Shown here: piece after piece, positions 26,242-34,957 of the stretch
Numbering within the stretch: the stretch's first letter is position 1
Layout: each line of letters opens with the position of its first letter
Source of the DNA: Criblamydia sequanensis CRIB-18
GTDB lineage: Bacteria; Chlamydiota; Chlamydiia; Chlamydiales; Criblamydiaceae
Assembly: GCF_000750955.1 (NCBI RefSeq)
Contig: NZ_CCEJ010000001.1
Coordinates: 112,197 to 176,196, forward strand
Direction of reading: 5' to 3'
DNA: 64,000 nucleotides
Translations under genes and position numbers: made by a program
Notes under the pieces: generated by a model
The model's input: the letters and a program-made list of their open reading frames with translations, nothing else
The model's database searches: none
Told to the model about the DNA's origin: nothing

Positions 26242-27216
26242 TTAAAAACTTGTTTCGAGCATTAAAATAGGGAATAAATCAAGCGAGGTCATCATGGCTC
26301 TGCCTGTATGATTATAGAAAGATTCATTGTATTCTTTAGCTTCAAGACCGGCCCCATTGATGCCGCCAAAGTACCATCCTGTTTCAAGGCTTGCTGTGAT
26401 TAAGCCCATCGGCCAATTGCCGCTTTCAAAGAAATAGTAAGAGGCTCCGATAAATAAGGCGTTGATGACAAAGGAAGTAGCAGCAGATTTTTTTTGACCG
26501 ACATACCAATACCCAAGCCCGGGTAGGACGGCGTTGTAGATTTGGGCACGCCTTGGAGATTTCCATTCCCTTCTTATAGAATCACCGAAAGAATAAATAG
26601 TGTTGGCGTACTTGGTATCAATGGCGAGGCTTTCAGCAAGGCCCAAGTCTCCGATTCGAAGAGCATCTGAAAGTCTTATAGCAAGGCTTAAGTTGCATTC
26701 TTTTTTCTCAATGAGCTGTAAAATTTTATCGGCTTTATCGCATTCCCCAAGTTCTGAATAGCACTCATAGAGAAGAATCAAAAGCTCTCTAAAGCTCGGA
26801 AAATCCCCTTGTACGCCTGCCAGATAACTGCTTTCAAAAAATTGAATGGCTTCACAATATTTTTTTCCAAACCAATAGCTTTCAATGATGCAAAATTCTA
26901 TTTCGTAGAGACGCGCTGTTTCAGCGCGGGGAATTAAAAGCCAGGCTCTTTTATAAAACGTAATGGCACGGTAAAGATCAAGCTCTCTTGCAAAAGCGTG
27001 AGCTATGAAAAGCTCTTTTCCCCAGTCTGTTTGCCTTTCGCACTCAGATAGAGGAGGAAAAGCCGTTGGCCTTCTCTCTATATCCTGGCGCGTGATATCA
27101 ATAGCCGGGCTTGGTTCAAACCGGGCGGCTTTACTGCTGCAGCTTGAAAGGAAAATCGAAACTCCAATCAAGCTGAAGACTATTTTAGTGGCAGTGATCT
27201 TTATGATATCTTTCAT
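26242..27216 (-). CDS. TPR-containing lipoprotein beside the T3S secretin
   Basis: About 324 residues. A lipoprotein signal ends in the lipobox LSSC (Cys26 from this start). The middle is TPR-like (CIIESYWFGKKYCEAIQFF, ELGECDKADKILQLIEK). The C-terminal part has a glycine-rich membrane motif, AVLPGLGYWYVGQKKSAA, followed by hydrophobic helices, resembling domains near DUF5683. Its start overlaps the cdsC 3' end by 32 bp, implying co-translation with the secretin. A pilotin-like or assembly role for the secretin is possible but unproven. The frame is open to 27249; the internal Met gives the better signal peptide. Confidence 0.65.
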   Translation of the reverse strand: MKDIIKITATKIVFSLIGVSIFLSSCSSKAARFEPSPAIDITRQDIERRPTAFPPLSECERQTDWGKELFIAHAFARELDLYRAITFYKRAWLLIPRAETARLYEIEFCIIESYWFGKKYCEAIQFFESSYLAGVQGDFPSFRELLILLYECYSELGECDKADKILQLIEKKECNLSLAIRLSDALRIGDLGLAESLAIDTKYANTIYSFGDSIRREWKSPRRAQIYNAVLPGLGYWYVGQKKSAATSFVINALFIGASYYFFESGNWPMGLITASLETGWYFGGINGAGLEAKEYNESFYNHTGRAMMTSLDLFPILMLETSF

Positions 27217-30127
27217 AATAGTCGTAGCCTGAGCAGCACTCTTTTTCATCTTTTAAGGAATCGCTATCAATTAAATTTAGCCAATCCAGGGTTTCTTGAC
27301 AGTCCAGCTTCCAAAGATTTTTTGTTCGGCCTTTGACTCTGTAAACATTTTGCTGATGCCTTGTCAGATTATCTATTTGTTCCTCGGTGTCAATTAACTG
27401 CGGCCTAATGAAGATCATCAAGTTACGTTTTTGATCAAGGTATCTTTTCTCTGTGAAAAGAGCGCCTATTAAAGGAGCTCCTCCAAGGCATGGGACATGG
27501 TCTCTAAATCTTCTTGTTTCATCGTTGATCATACCGCTTAAGACTATAAAGAAGCCATCAGGGACATGAACACGTGTTTTGGTCTTGCTAATTCTTGTTG
27601 TGGGTCCGGCAGAGGCATCTGAAAGCGCGTTGCCGGTATCTGTTGAATCGGGAGCAATTGAGCTGACTTCCTGCTCGATCTCAAGTGTGATGATATTTGA
27701 GTTCCCAAGGAATGGAGTCACTCGGAGGAGTGTTCCAACGTCCCTAAACTCGAAGTTGCTTGTTAGGATGCTTCCTTGGTCGTTTGAAATACTTTGCGTT
27801 CTAAAACGAGTGTTGATTCCAACAAATATCTCAGCTGTGACGTTATCTTCCGTAATAATTTTTGGATTCATAATGACATTTGAATCAAATTTTTGGTGCA
27901 AAGCTTTGACAAAAGCTGAAAGCGAACCAAATTCCCTTCCGCCAACAGAAATAGTTTGTCCGATAATTCCAAAACGGTACCCGGAATCGGTCAAAGCAGT
28001 AATGGCATCCGGAAAAGCTACCCCTAATTCATCAACAACGGCAGCCCCCAAAAGGTTCGTGCCGGCTGTTCTAAGAAGACCCGGAATTGGGGATGCTCCT
28101 GTAAGGAATCCTTGAGCGCCGGCGACATCTCCCCCTGCAAAACGAGAACCCCAGTTGACGCCAAGTTCAAGCGAGTCATCGATGTCAAGTTCCATGATAA
28201 GCATTTCAATGAATACCTGACGCAAAGGGGAGTCAATCTCATCGACGAGTTCTTTTATTTTAAGAAGAGCCTCAGGGGTTCCTGTAAATACAAGCGAGTT
28301 AGAAGGCTCAAGCCATTGAACGCTATTAATGGCGCTTAATAAATCTTGGTTGATTGCGGTTGTGTCGCTTAAACTTTGGCCAATTCTAGCAATCGCTTGC
28401 TCAACGGAATCGCCTTTTCTAAATTGAAGTTTGTGAATATAGAATCTTGTTCTTTCAATGTGGCCAAGGGGAAGAGTTTCAACGGTCGCAGCCCTTACTT
28501 TTTTTCCTGAAAAAATTGAAGATCCGGGGTTTAGGACAAAGCGCCATTTTCCGTCGGGTCCAAGTTCCCAACGTCCTTCAGGAGCGCCTGTATCAACGCC
28601 TCTTGTCACTCTTCCGGGTTCATACTCCCAGTTGCCGTTTGGATCAGATTTCCATGAACCCGATGGGGGCCTTTCTTGGTCTCGACCGCTTCGATCAAAG
28701 GGACTATAAAACCAGTTTCCATTGGAATCAAGTTCCCATTTTCCTTTGACTTGAGGGGTCTTGTAAACACTACCTTCAGGGGGCTCTTCCTGTCCCTCTT
28801 CTGTAAAAGGTCTCTGGACTTCTTTTTGCGGGACATATTTCAATTCATTCAAGTCATATATTCCGGTGGTGCCATCATTTTGATCGAGTCTTTGCAATAC
28901 CGGAATCGCTCTTTCAACAAGAAAGGGCGTAGAGATAATAAAAATACTGTTAGAGGGAGCGTGAGGCACAAAAGTTATAGGTTGGCCTCTTGCGATGGAC
29001 GTTAGGATTTGCTCAGCGCTTCTAATTAAATCGTCTATAAAAGCATTTCTGACCACATATTGACCAACCACTAAGCTGCTATTTGGCGCATCCACACTTC
29101 TGATTAAATCAGAAATTTTTTGAATATTGGATAGGATGTCTGTGACTACAAGATGATTGGTTTCTTGTATCGGCTGAACGATAGCTTTATCAGAAAGCAT
29201 AGGTCTTATGATAGTGGAGATGGAATCAACAGCGGCTGTGTTTAATCTAAACACACGAGTGATGATATCGGCATCTTTTAAGTCGTTTACCCGTCCGTCC
29301 GAGACAATTTTACCGGGCGCTCTATAAGAAGCATTCGGGTGGATAATTAGGGTATTGCCTTCTTCAACGATATCTAAATTTCGAATCCTGAGCTCTTGCA
29401 TAAGAGCCATGAGAACGTTCTCTAAAGAAGTCGGCTCTTCGGAAATAATTGTAACCGTAAATTGAAGGTCTTCATCTGAGAAGATAAAATTTCTGTTTGA
29501 GACGCGGCTAATAAATCTGATGTATTCAATGATGCTGACATTATTGAAGTTAATAAGGATCGACTGTTCTTGAGATTCTTCAGGCGCGTTCTTATTTTCT
29601 TCAATTTGCGCTGTAAGGTCTTCTTCTTCTAAATGTTTTAAAGAGCCTCGGCTGACAAAGGAACGAAGGTGTTTAGGCTGGGTTTTAGCCTGAGCATTTT
29701 TTGGTGCAGTCTTTTCAATTAAATTTTTGAAGGATTCTTTCGGGAAGGTTCTTGATTCATGAAGAGCTTGTCTTACAGTTGACGTAGGATTTGTTTTTTG
29801 CTTCGGAATAATGGTTTGCGGCAAAGAAGTTGCAGGTTCAGCCGGCTCTTCAACTGTGACTTGTGTTTCAGGATGCGAATCAGCAGACTGAAATATAGAA
29901 TCAATGGCAGAGGATTCAATTCTTTCCCAATTGAAATCATCTTTAGCGTAAAGAGAGTTTATCGGGTCTTTGCTCTTTCTTGAATGACTTTCTATATTTG
30001 ATAGACTTGCATTGTTTTCTGATTCATCTTTTGATAAATTGCTTGCGAAAAGCGAACTTTCACCGCAAAGATAAGCAACTAAAATGACGCGACATAGCGT
30101 ATGAGCAGCAAAAAAAATATCCTTCAT
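27185..30127 (-). CDS. cdsC: T3S outer-membrane secretin (SctC/CdsC)
   Basis: Outer-membrane ring of the injectisome, 980 residues. A signal peptide is followed by a low-complexity Ser/Glu/Pro-rich region to about residue 190. N-domains follow (ILINFNNVSIIEYIRFISR; ADIITRVFRLNTAAVDSIS; LVVGQYVVRNAFIDDLI). The secretin core starts near 637 (RQVFIEMLIMELDIDDSLEL) and ends around residue 920. Between about 455 and 545 is an unusual insert of three 28-residue repeats, listed separately. It follows pkn5 after a 260-bp gap, as pkn5 and cdsC (CT673-CT674) do in C. trachomatis. Confidence 0.93.
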   Translation of the reverse strand: MKDIFFAAHTLCRVILVAYLCGESSLFASNLSKDESENNASLSNIESHSRKSKDPINSLYAKDDFNWERIESSAIDSIFQSADSHPETQVTVEEPAEPATSLPQTIIPKQKTNPTSTVRQALHESRTFPKESFKNLIEKTAPKNAQAKTQPKHLRSFVSRGSLKHLEEEDLTAQIEENKNAPEESQEQSILINFNNVSIIEYIRFISRVSNRNFIFSDEDLQFTVTIISEEPTSLENVLMALMQELRIRNLDIVEEGNTLIIHPNASYRAPGKIVSDGRVNDLKDADIITRVFRLNTAAVDSISTIIRPMLSDKAIVQPIQETNHLVVTDILSNIQKISDLIRSVDAPNSSLVVGQYVVRNAFIDDLIRSAEQILTSIARGQPITFVPHAPSNSIFIISTPFLVERAIPVLQRLDQNDGTTGIYDLNELKYVPQKEVQRPFTEEGQEEPPEGSVYKTPQVKGKWELDSNGNWFYSPFDRSGRDQERPPSGSWKSDPNGNWEYEPGRVTRGVDTGAPEGRWELGPDGKWRFVLNPGSSIFSGKKVRAATVETLPLGHIERTRFYIHKLQFRKGDSVEQAIARIGQSLSDTTAINQDLLSAINSVQWLEPSNSLVFTGTPEALLKIKELVDEIDSPLRQVFIEMLIMELDIDDSLELGVNWGSRFAGGDVAGAQGFLTGASPIPGLLRTAGTNLLGAAVVDELGVAFPDAITALTDSGYRFGIIGQTISVGGREFGSLSAFVKALHQKFDSNVIMNPKIITEDNVTAEIFVGINTRFRTQSISNDQGSILTSNFEFRDVGTLLRVTPFLGNSNIITLEIEQEVSSIAPDSTDTGNALSDASAGPTTRISKTKTRVHVPDGFFIVLSGMINDETRRFRDHVPCLGGAPLIGALFTEKRYLDQKRNLMIFIRPQLIDTEEQIDNLTRHQQNVYRVKGRTKNLWKLDCQETLDWLNLIDSDSLKDEKECCSGYDYYERYHKDHCH
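28496..28747 (-). repeat. Three tandem 28-residue Trp/Gly repeats inside cdsC
   Basis: In the secretin, KGKWELDSNGNWFYSP (from residue 461), SGSWKSDPNGNWEYEP (489) and EGRWELGPDGKWRFVL (517) recur with an exact 28-residue period. The shared core is G-x-W, then four or five residues, then G-x-W. DNA identity between copies looks modest, so the repeats are not recent. Confidence 0.85.
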
Positions 30128-30225
30128 GGGCCTCGTGTCAAAATTCTATAAAGCGTAACGTTTCATTTACAAAATTTAGTGATCTTTACTTTGTGGAAAA
30201 ATGCGAGCTAAGCATTAATCAAACA

Positions 30226-30243
30226 AGCATATTGGTATATGCT
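30226..30243. promoter_or_regulatory. Dyad AGCATAT-TGGT-ATATGCT upstream of cdsC
   Basis: Perfect 7-bp inverted repeat with a 4-base centre, about 100 bp upstream of the cdsC ATG, in the 260-bp pkn5-cdsC gap. A related GCATAT/ATATGC dyad lies just upstream of the first translocator-operon gene (50946-50966). Another inverted repeat (AAAAGTC at 30290-30296, GACTTTT at 30304-30310) and a minus-strand TATAAT near 30320 lie in the same gap, so cdsC may have its own promoter. Confidence 0.4.
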
Positions 30244-30387
30244 ACCAAAGAAAGTAAGTAATTTCAAATGAATTAATGTTTTTAAAGATAAAAGTCCACC
30301 TTTGACTTTTTTTTCATTATAGTAACAGAGTTTTATAAACTATTAATTACTAGTGCGATAGAAATAGCTCTGGAGGATAAAAAAAAT

Positions 30388-31989
30388 TTAAGGCATTTTT
30401 TTGTTGGAAAAGTAAGTAAAAGAACCGATAAAAATGCTTCGCTTTCTAACCCTTGTATTCACGCTCCTTTTCAGTCTATGAATGAGAAGCAAGATTTTTT
30501 CTTTTGTCTCTTTTTCTTTTGATTCCAACAAATTTTGTAAAATATAATCTTTGATAGACAAGGTTTCAAGAGGAGACTTCTCATCGTCGCCTGAGCTTAA
30601 CTTTATGATTAAGCACTCTTCCCCCGGCTTCCAAGGAACTATCAGAGGTTCAAACTTGGCTGTTTGCACTTTTCCAAGTTCACTTGCATTAGATTGAATT
30701 TTTAAAGGTTCTTTTTGATCTTTTTTCAAAATCCAAATATCATCGCCGCCGCAAGAGAGGAACTCTAAAGTTTCTTCGATAGGATTTAATTTTAAAAAGT
30801 TAAATTGAAAGTGATGGGGCATTCTTTCGCGGAAAAGCATGGCATTCAGCTCTTCTGTCAATTTTTCAATTTTTTCCTCTCTACTATAAAGCGCTTTTAC
30901 CATACCTCTTAATACAGAGTTGTAAATGACACCTTCGATGCCGGATTCATAGGATTCAATAGTGATAAGTCCATAGGATTTATTTTTTAAAACAAGGAAA
31001 TCATAAAAAATACTTTTTGAGAGAGTCCCTTTATGGTAAGCATAAGAGCACTCTATATCGCTCCAAAGGGGAGCTTCGGGAACAAGATTATTTTCCGCTA
31101 AATGGATGCCTGTTGCGATTTGTCTTAAGGCATCTGAAGGCCCTCCCTCTTTCTGCATATTTTCAGAATGCATATAGCTTGAAATATCGCTAATAAAATC
31201 AACGATATCCTGATAGCGATCTTCAGGATTTGCTTGAAGAGCCTTGCTCAAAATTTTTTGCATCCCTTTTGGCATTAGGGATAAGTGGATGCGGCCATGT
31301 GAAAGTTTTCCTAAAATTAATTCATAGGTAATGATGCCAAGGGAATAAATATCTGAAGGGTAGCTTACCGAATTTGGATTATTTCTCTGCTCCGGACTCA
31401 TGTAAATGGGCGTTCCCATAACTCTCATGGAGTTGTCTTCAATTTGTCCTTCTTCTTGAGAGATAAGTTGGGCGATACCAAAATCAATGACTTTAATGAT
31501 GCGTGAATCTGTAACTAAAATATTTTCTGGTTTAAGGTCTCTATGAATAACGCCGTGAGTATGCAAGTGGCACAAGGCATAGGCAATGTCAATGATGTAT
31601 TCAAGAGCTTGCTTTAAGGAGATGGGGTATCTAAGCAAAAGCTGTCTTAAAGAAATCCCTTCGATAAATTCCATGGCTATATAAAGACCCCCTTCCCATT
31701 GTCCATAACCATAAAGTTTGACGATATTCGGGTGATCGGTCATTGAGATGATTTCAGCTTCATAGAGAAAGCGTTTGATAGCTTCCGGGTTGGAAACGTA
31801 TTTTGGAGAGAGCACTTTGATTGTGATAGGCTCTTTACTTTCAGGGTGGGTCGCTAAGAAGAGAATGCTCATACCCCCTTTTTGCAGGAGGCTTTCAATT
31901 TTGTAAGGTCCAATTTGACGAGGTAAAGCTTCTAGTGATTCAGGATTGAGTTCCTCAAAAGATTCAAATTCGTCTTCCTCATTTTGCAT
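30388..31989 (-). CDS. pkn5: Pkn5-like Ser/Thr kinase with a degenerate PP2C-like C-terminal domain
   Basis: 533 residues. An N-terminal Hanks-type kinase domain (about 26-275) has a GGM loop, Lys58 (ITIKVL), HRDLKPEN (149-156), DFG (169-171) and GTPIYMSPEQ, so all catalytic residues seem present. The rest (about 290-480) has the outline of an RsbU/SpoIIE-type PP2C domain: GLITIES, SVLRGMVKALYSREEKIE, LNAMLF, LEFLSCGGDDIWIL and WKPGEECLII. The metal-binding aspartates expected near GDVSG are missing. The position between cdsQ and cdsC matches chlamydial pkn5, whose product is reported as a T3S substrate. There is no membrane segment. Confidence 0.85.
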   Translation of the reverse strand: MQNEEDEFESFEELNPESLEALPRQIGPYKIESLLQKGGMSILFLATHPESKEPITIKVLSPKYVSNPEAIKRFLYEAEIISMTDHPNIVKLYGYGQWEGGLYIAMEFIEGISLRQLLLRYPISLKQALEYIIDIAYALCHLHTHGVIHRDLKPENILVTDSRIIKVIDFGIAQLISQEEGQIEDNSMRVMGTPIYMSPEQRNNPNSVSYPSDIYSLGIITYELILGKLSHGRIHLSLMPKGMQKILSKALQANPEDRYQDIVDFISDISSYMHSENMQKEGGPSDALRQIATGIHLAENNLVPEAPLWSDIECSYAYHKGTLSKSIFYDFLVLKNKSYGLITIESYESGIEGVIYNSVLRGMVKALYSREEKIEKLTEELNAMLFRERMPHHFQFNFLKLNPIEETLEFLSCGGDDIWILKKDQKEPLKIQSNASELGKVQTAKFEPLIVPWKPGEECLIIKLSSGDDEKSPLETLSIKDYILQNLLESKEKETKEKILLLIHRLKRSVNTRVRKRSIFIGSFTYFSNKKMP

Positions 31990-32179
31990 GATTTAAGATC
32001 TTCTTTCATTTTAAAGAGATATTAGACTTCTTTTTGAAATTCCATTCGATTATTAAAAATGGCTCTTTTTGACTTCAAAATTTATCAAAAAAAATTACAA
32101 AAAAAAATAGCTCATTTTCTCAATCAATTACGAATTATTGAAAGTAGCTATTGATTTCTTTTGAACCCTTAAAATAGAT

Positions 32180-33625
32180 TTATTTTTTTCCGATATCCAG
32201 GATGCGGACGCCTAGCACTTCTCCAACTTGGATTAACTCACCTCTAGCAAGCCTTTTTCCATTTAAAACAAGATCCACACCATCTTCCGGTTTTGTAGTC
32301 AATTCAATCAAATTGCCGGGCTTTAATTCCATTAACTTTCTTAAGGAAATATGTAATCTGCCAATCTCAACATTTATGGTTAAGGGAACTTCCCCTGTTT
32401 TAAGAAGTTCAATCGGGTTTTCCGATTCTAATTTTTGTTTTGGTAAAGCTTCGGGTTTCTCCCGAGTAGGCTCTTTTTTTTCCGGAGCTTCCGAAGAAGG
32501 ACTTTTGGCTAAGTCAGCTTTGGAGGGTTTGGCTTCCTCTTTTTTTACTTGAGTTTCCTCTAAGTCGTTAAGATCCTCTTCTTCCTCATCGTCCTCGTCA
32601 TGATAGTCGTCTTCATCATCGTCTTCATCTTCGTGAGAGCTGTCCGTTTCATCAAATTCATCTTCGTCAAAGTCTTCATCGAATTCTTCATCAAACTCTT
32701 CAAGAGCGTCTTCGTCAAATTCAAAGTCTTCATCCTCTTCGTCGAAGTCCTCTTCATTATGATCATGAGGTGTCCGTTGCATATTATCCGCCTCGCTGTA
32801 TGCAGAAGATTCTAAAATTTTTAAAGTATTGCCTTGCAGTTCCCCAAGGTATAAGGGTCTGCCGAGAGCTTTGATAAGAACCCGGCCTTCACCTTTTGCG
32901 GGATTTAAGCTAACATAATCAAGTAAGAGAAAGTCGCCTGTTTCAATGGAATTCCATTCATTTTCCTTTAGGTAGGTTTTGCCGATTTCAAGATGTAGAG
33001 TAAGGTCTGTAGCCTCGGCAATAGGGGAGCTTGCTATCAACTCTTCAGTAGAAGGGTTGGATTTGGAAACAAAAGCTTTATGAAATTCAGGGGAAATCAA
33101 TAATCTTCCTGTAAATTGATGAAAGCCGGTATCTATTAGAAGATCTATGGCTAAAGCAGATTCCTGATCATCAATTAAACTCTCTAACTTTTCTATCTTT
33201 GGTAAAAATTCCGCTTTCAGGCCTGATTTACCGGCTTGGAAAATGGCTTCAAGGGCGATAAACTTATAAAAGCCTTCAAGGAGCTCCTGATCGTTTTCGT
33301 CAAGCTTGGGTTTATTTTCCTTAAAAAGAAGATGAGAAGAAAAGAGGTTTAAATCTTGCTTGGAAACAATAAAGTATAAAAATCCGGGAATGGCCGGGGC
33401 TGCAAGTTTTAAGACTTGAGCTTCTACAAAACCTTCTAAGAACCGGTTTTTTTCAACCCATTCAGGGACTTTTTGAGAAATCTCCAATTTGGGAAGTTCT
33501 AGCGATTTTTGGATTTTATCTGAAAAATCTTTCCAGGGAAAACTAGAGATGTTGCCCATGGGCTTAACATCTGAAAGAAGAAGGGAACGTGGAATTTTTC
33601 GAATCCAATCAAATGATACTGTCAT
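32180..33625 (-). CDS. cdsQ: T3S cytoplasmic ring (sorting platform) protein SctQ/CdsQ
   Basis: C-ring/sorting-platform protein, 481 residues. The C-terminal SpoA/FliN domain (about 408-481) contains LTINVEIGRLHISLRKLMEL and DLVLNGKRLARGELI. A diverged SpoA-like domain (about 200-275) has LTLHLEIGKTYLKENEW and GRPLYLGELQGNTLKI. The two are joined by a 67-residue Asp/Glu tract (291-357) and a Lys/Pro/Glu-rich linker. The gene has its own candidate promoter downstream of a strong terminator, and it precedes pkn5 as in other chlamydiae. Confidence 0.9.
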   Translation of the reverse strand: MTVSFDWIRKIPRSLLLSDVKPMGNISSFPWKDFSDKIQKSLELPKLEISQKVPEWVEKNRFLEGFVEAQVLKLAAPAIPGFLYFIVSKQDLNLFSSHLLFKENKPKLDENDQELLEGFYKFIALEAIFQAGKSGLKAEFLPKIEKLESLIDDQESALAIDLLIDTGFHQFTGRLLISPEFHKAFVSKSNPSTEELIASSPIAEATDLTLHLEIGKTYLKENEWNSIETGDFLLLDYVSLNPAKGEGRVLIKALGRPLYLGELQGNTLKILESSAYSEADNMQRTPHDHNEEDFDEEDEDFEFDEDALEEFDEEFDEDFDEDEFDETDSSHEDEDDDEDDYHDEDDEEEEDLNDLEETQVKKEEAKPSKADLAKSPSSEAPEKKEPTREKPEALPKQKLESENPIELLKTGEVPLTINVEIGRLHISLRKLMELKPGNLIELTTKPEDGVDLVLNGKRLARGELIQVGEVLGVRILDIGKK

Positions 33626-33663
33626 AATTCAAATCCAAAGGTCCAAAAGGTAAACCTTGCCTT

Positions 33664-33669
33664 ATTATA
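33664..33669 (-). promoter_or_regulatory. Candidate -10 element of the cdsQ-pkn5-cdsC unit
   Basis: A perfect TATAAT on the minus strand lies 39 bp upstream of the cdsQ ATG and downstream of the cdsP terminator. No good -35 is visible at 16-18 bp, so confidence is limited. Confidence 0.4.
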
Positions 33670-33707
33670 TATTAAAACGAGGAAGCGAAATAAAAGCTAG
33701 CTCGAAT

Positions 33708-33742
33708 AAAAAAAGCCTGCTTTAAATTTAAAGCAGGCTTTT
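33708..33742 (-). terminator. Intrinsic terminator between cdsP and cdsQ
   Basis: A perfect 32-bp palindrome at 33711-33742: arm AAAAGCCTGCTTTAAA and its exact complement. On the minus strand it ends in seven Us (33708-33714). It would work in both directions and should separate cdsP from cdsQ transcription. Confidence 0.85.
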
Positions 33743-33768
33743 AAATTTTTTAGCTATAAAGAAAAAGA

Positions 33769-34857
33769 TTATCCGTTTTCTTCCTCATTGTTATCTTGTT
33801 CTTTTTTTTGACCTTGAGACTCATCTTTCTCGTCCCTAGTTTTTCTTCCGCTGTCGGCAATAATAGGCTCATCTTTGATTGTCGTTGTTGCGATCATGTG
33901 GACTGTATACCCTTTTTGGTCGAGGGCTTGCTTTAAGCTGTCTAAGTTTATATCAAGCACATCCTTAGCTTGTTGTGTTAAATTAGCGAATTGAATATTG
34001 ATTTCCCCATGAGCTGTTTTAAAAGAAGTCACCGTCACTTCAACTCCATTAAAGAGCCCGGCATTCTTTAAAACCAGGGTGGTTTTTGTCATATCGCTAT
34101 TCATATTGTTTGTGATTTCTTCACAAAGCTTTAAGATATCGGGAGGGATATCTTGCGCCGAAAGTTTTATTTTATCGGCATAGATGAGCTGATCTTTAGG
34201 CCCGAGTGCAAGAACAAATAAGTTTACGCTTGCAAGGTCTTGATCTATTGATTTTTCCGGAATAAGAGAAAGCCCTTTTTTAGAGCTTCCGGAGATTTCA
34301 AGATCATCAACCTGTGGAAGAGAATTTTTTATCTCTTCGTCTAAATTAAGTTTTTTAAGAAAAGAAGTTTTTTCTTGAGCCATCTGTCCAAATAATTCAG
34401 CCGGAGATTTCACACCTTTTTCAGCATCAAGAGATTTTTTAAAAGCTGTTCTTAAATCTTCATCCTTATTAGCCTCAATGGCAGGTGAACTCCAAGGCTC
34501 TTCAGAAGGCGCTACCGGTTTTTCTTTTCCAATTTTTGGAGCTACTTTTGATTCTTTTGCAAGGGTCGGGGTTTGATTAAAATCAGGATCAAGTGATTCT
34601 TTTTTTGGCTGTTTTCTTCGATCAACAGCCATTTTTTCTTCCCCAGCTTCTTTTAGAATTTCATCTTCTATCGAGGTTTTCTTGCTGCTTGTGTCCTCAT
34701 CTTCTTCTTTTCTTTCGCGTCGGGAGAGGATCTTTCTAAAATCTTTCCCTTGCTTTTCTAAAGAGGATGGATGGACGCGCCGGCTGTCCCGATCAACGCT
34801 TGATAGGGTTCCTGGCTGAATATTCGGATTAACTTTGAAGAAACTATCAGGTGTCAT
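33769..34857 (-). CDS. cdsP: T3S needle-length regulator-like protein SctP/CdsP
   Basis: 362 residues. The N-terminal two thirds are hydrophilic and low in structure, rich in Lys, Glu, Ser and Pro. The C-terminal part (about 215-325) is a compact domain with VNLFVLALGPKDQLIYADKI and LKNAGLFNGVEVTVTSF, similar in layout to the substrate-specificity-switch domain of YscP/FliK proteins. The position between cdsO and cdsQ matches CT671. The family is too variable for a call from motifs alone, so the name rests largely on gene order. Confidence 0.75.
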   Translation of the reverse strand: MTPDSFFKVNPNIQPGTLSSVDRDSRRVHPSSLEKQGKDFRKILSRRERKEEDEDTSSKKTSIEDEILKEAGEEKMAVDRRKQPKKESLDPDFNQTPTLAKESKVAPKIGKEKPVAPSEEPWSSPAIEANKDEDLRTAFKKSLDAEKGVKSPAELFGQMAQEKTSFLKKLNLDEEIKNSLPQVDDLEISGSSKKGLSLIPEKSIDQDLASVNLFVLALGPKDQLIYADKIKLSAQDIPPDILKLCEEITNNMNSDMTKTTLVLKNAGLFNGVEVTVTSFKTAHGEINIQFANLTQQAKDVLDINLDSLKQALDQKGYTVHMIATTTIKDEPIIADSGRKTRDEKDESQGQKKEQDNNEEENG

Positions 34858-34957
34858 CTAGCTAGCTTCTCCTTTGACCTTAAGGTCTTCAAATTTTAAA
34901 AATCACGTATTGAGAAATATTAAATTTCCCTTAAGTAAAATAAAAATAAAGGAGGGC

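Noticed and set aside
27579-28115. 178-codon open frame antisense to the secretin
   Set aside because: Inside the conserved secretin core on the other strand, with no recognisable protein features.
32560-32815. Open frames overlapping the acidic CdsQ tract in other frames
   Set aside because: Low-complexity readings of the GAA/GAT repeats (Met/Thr/Lys or Val/Phe/Ile runs), not genes.
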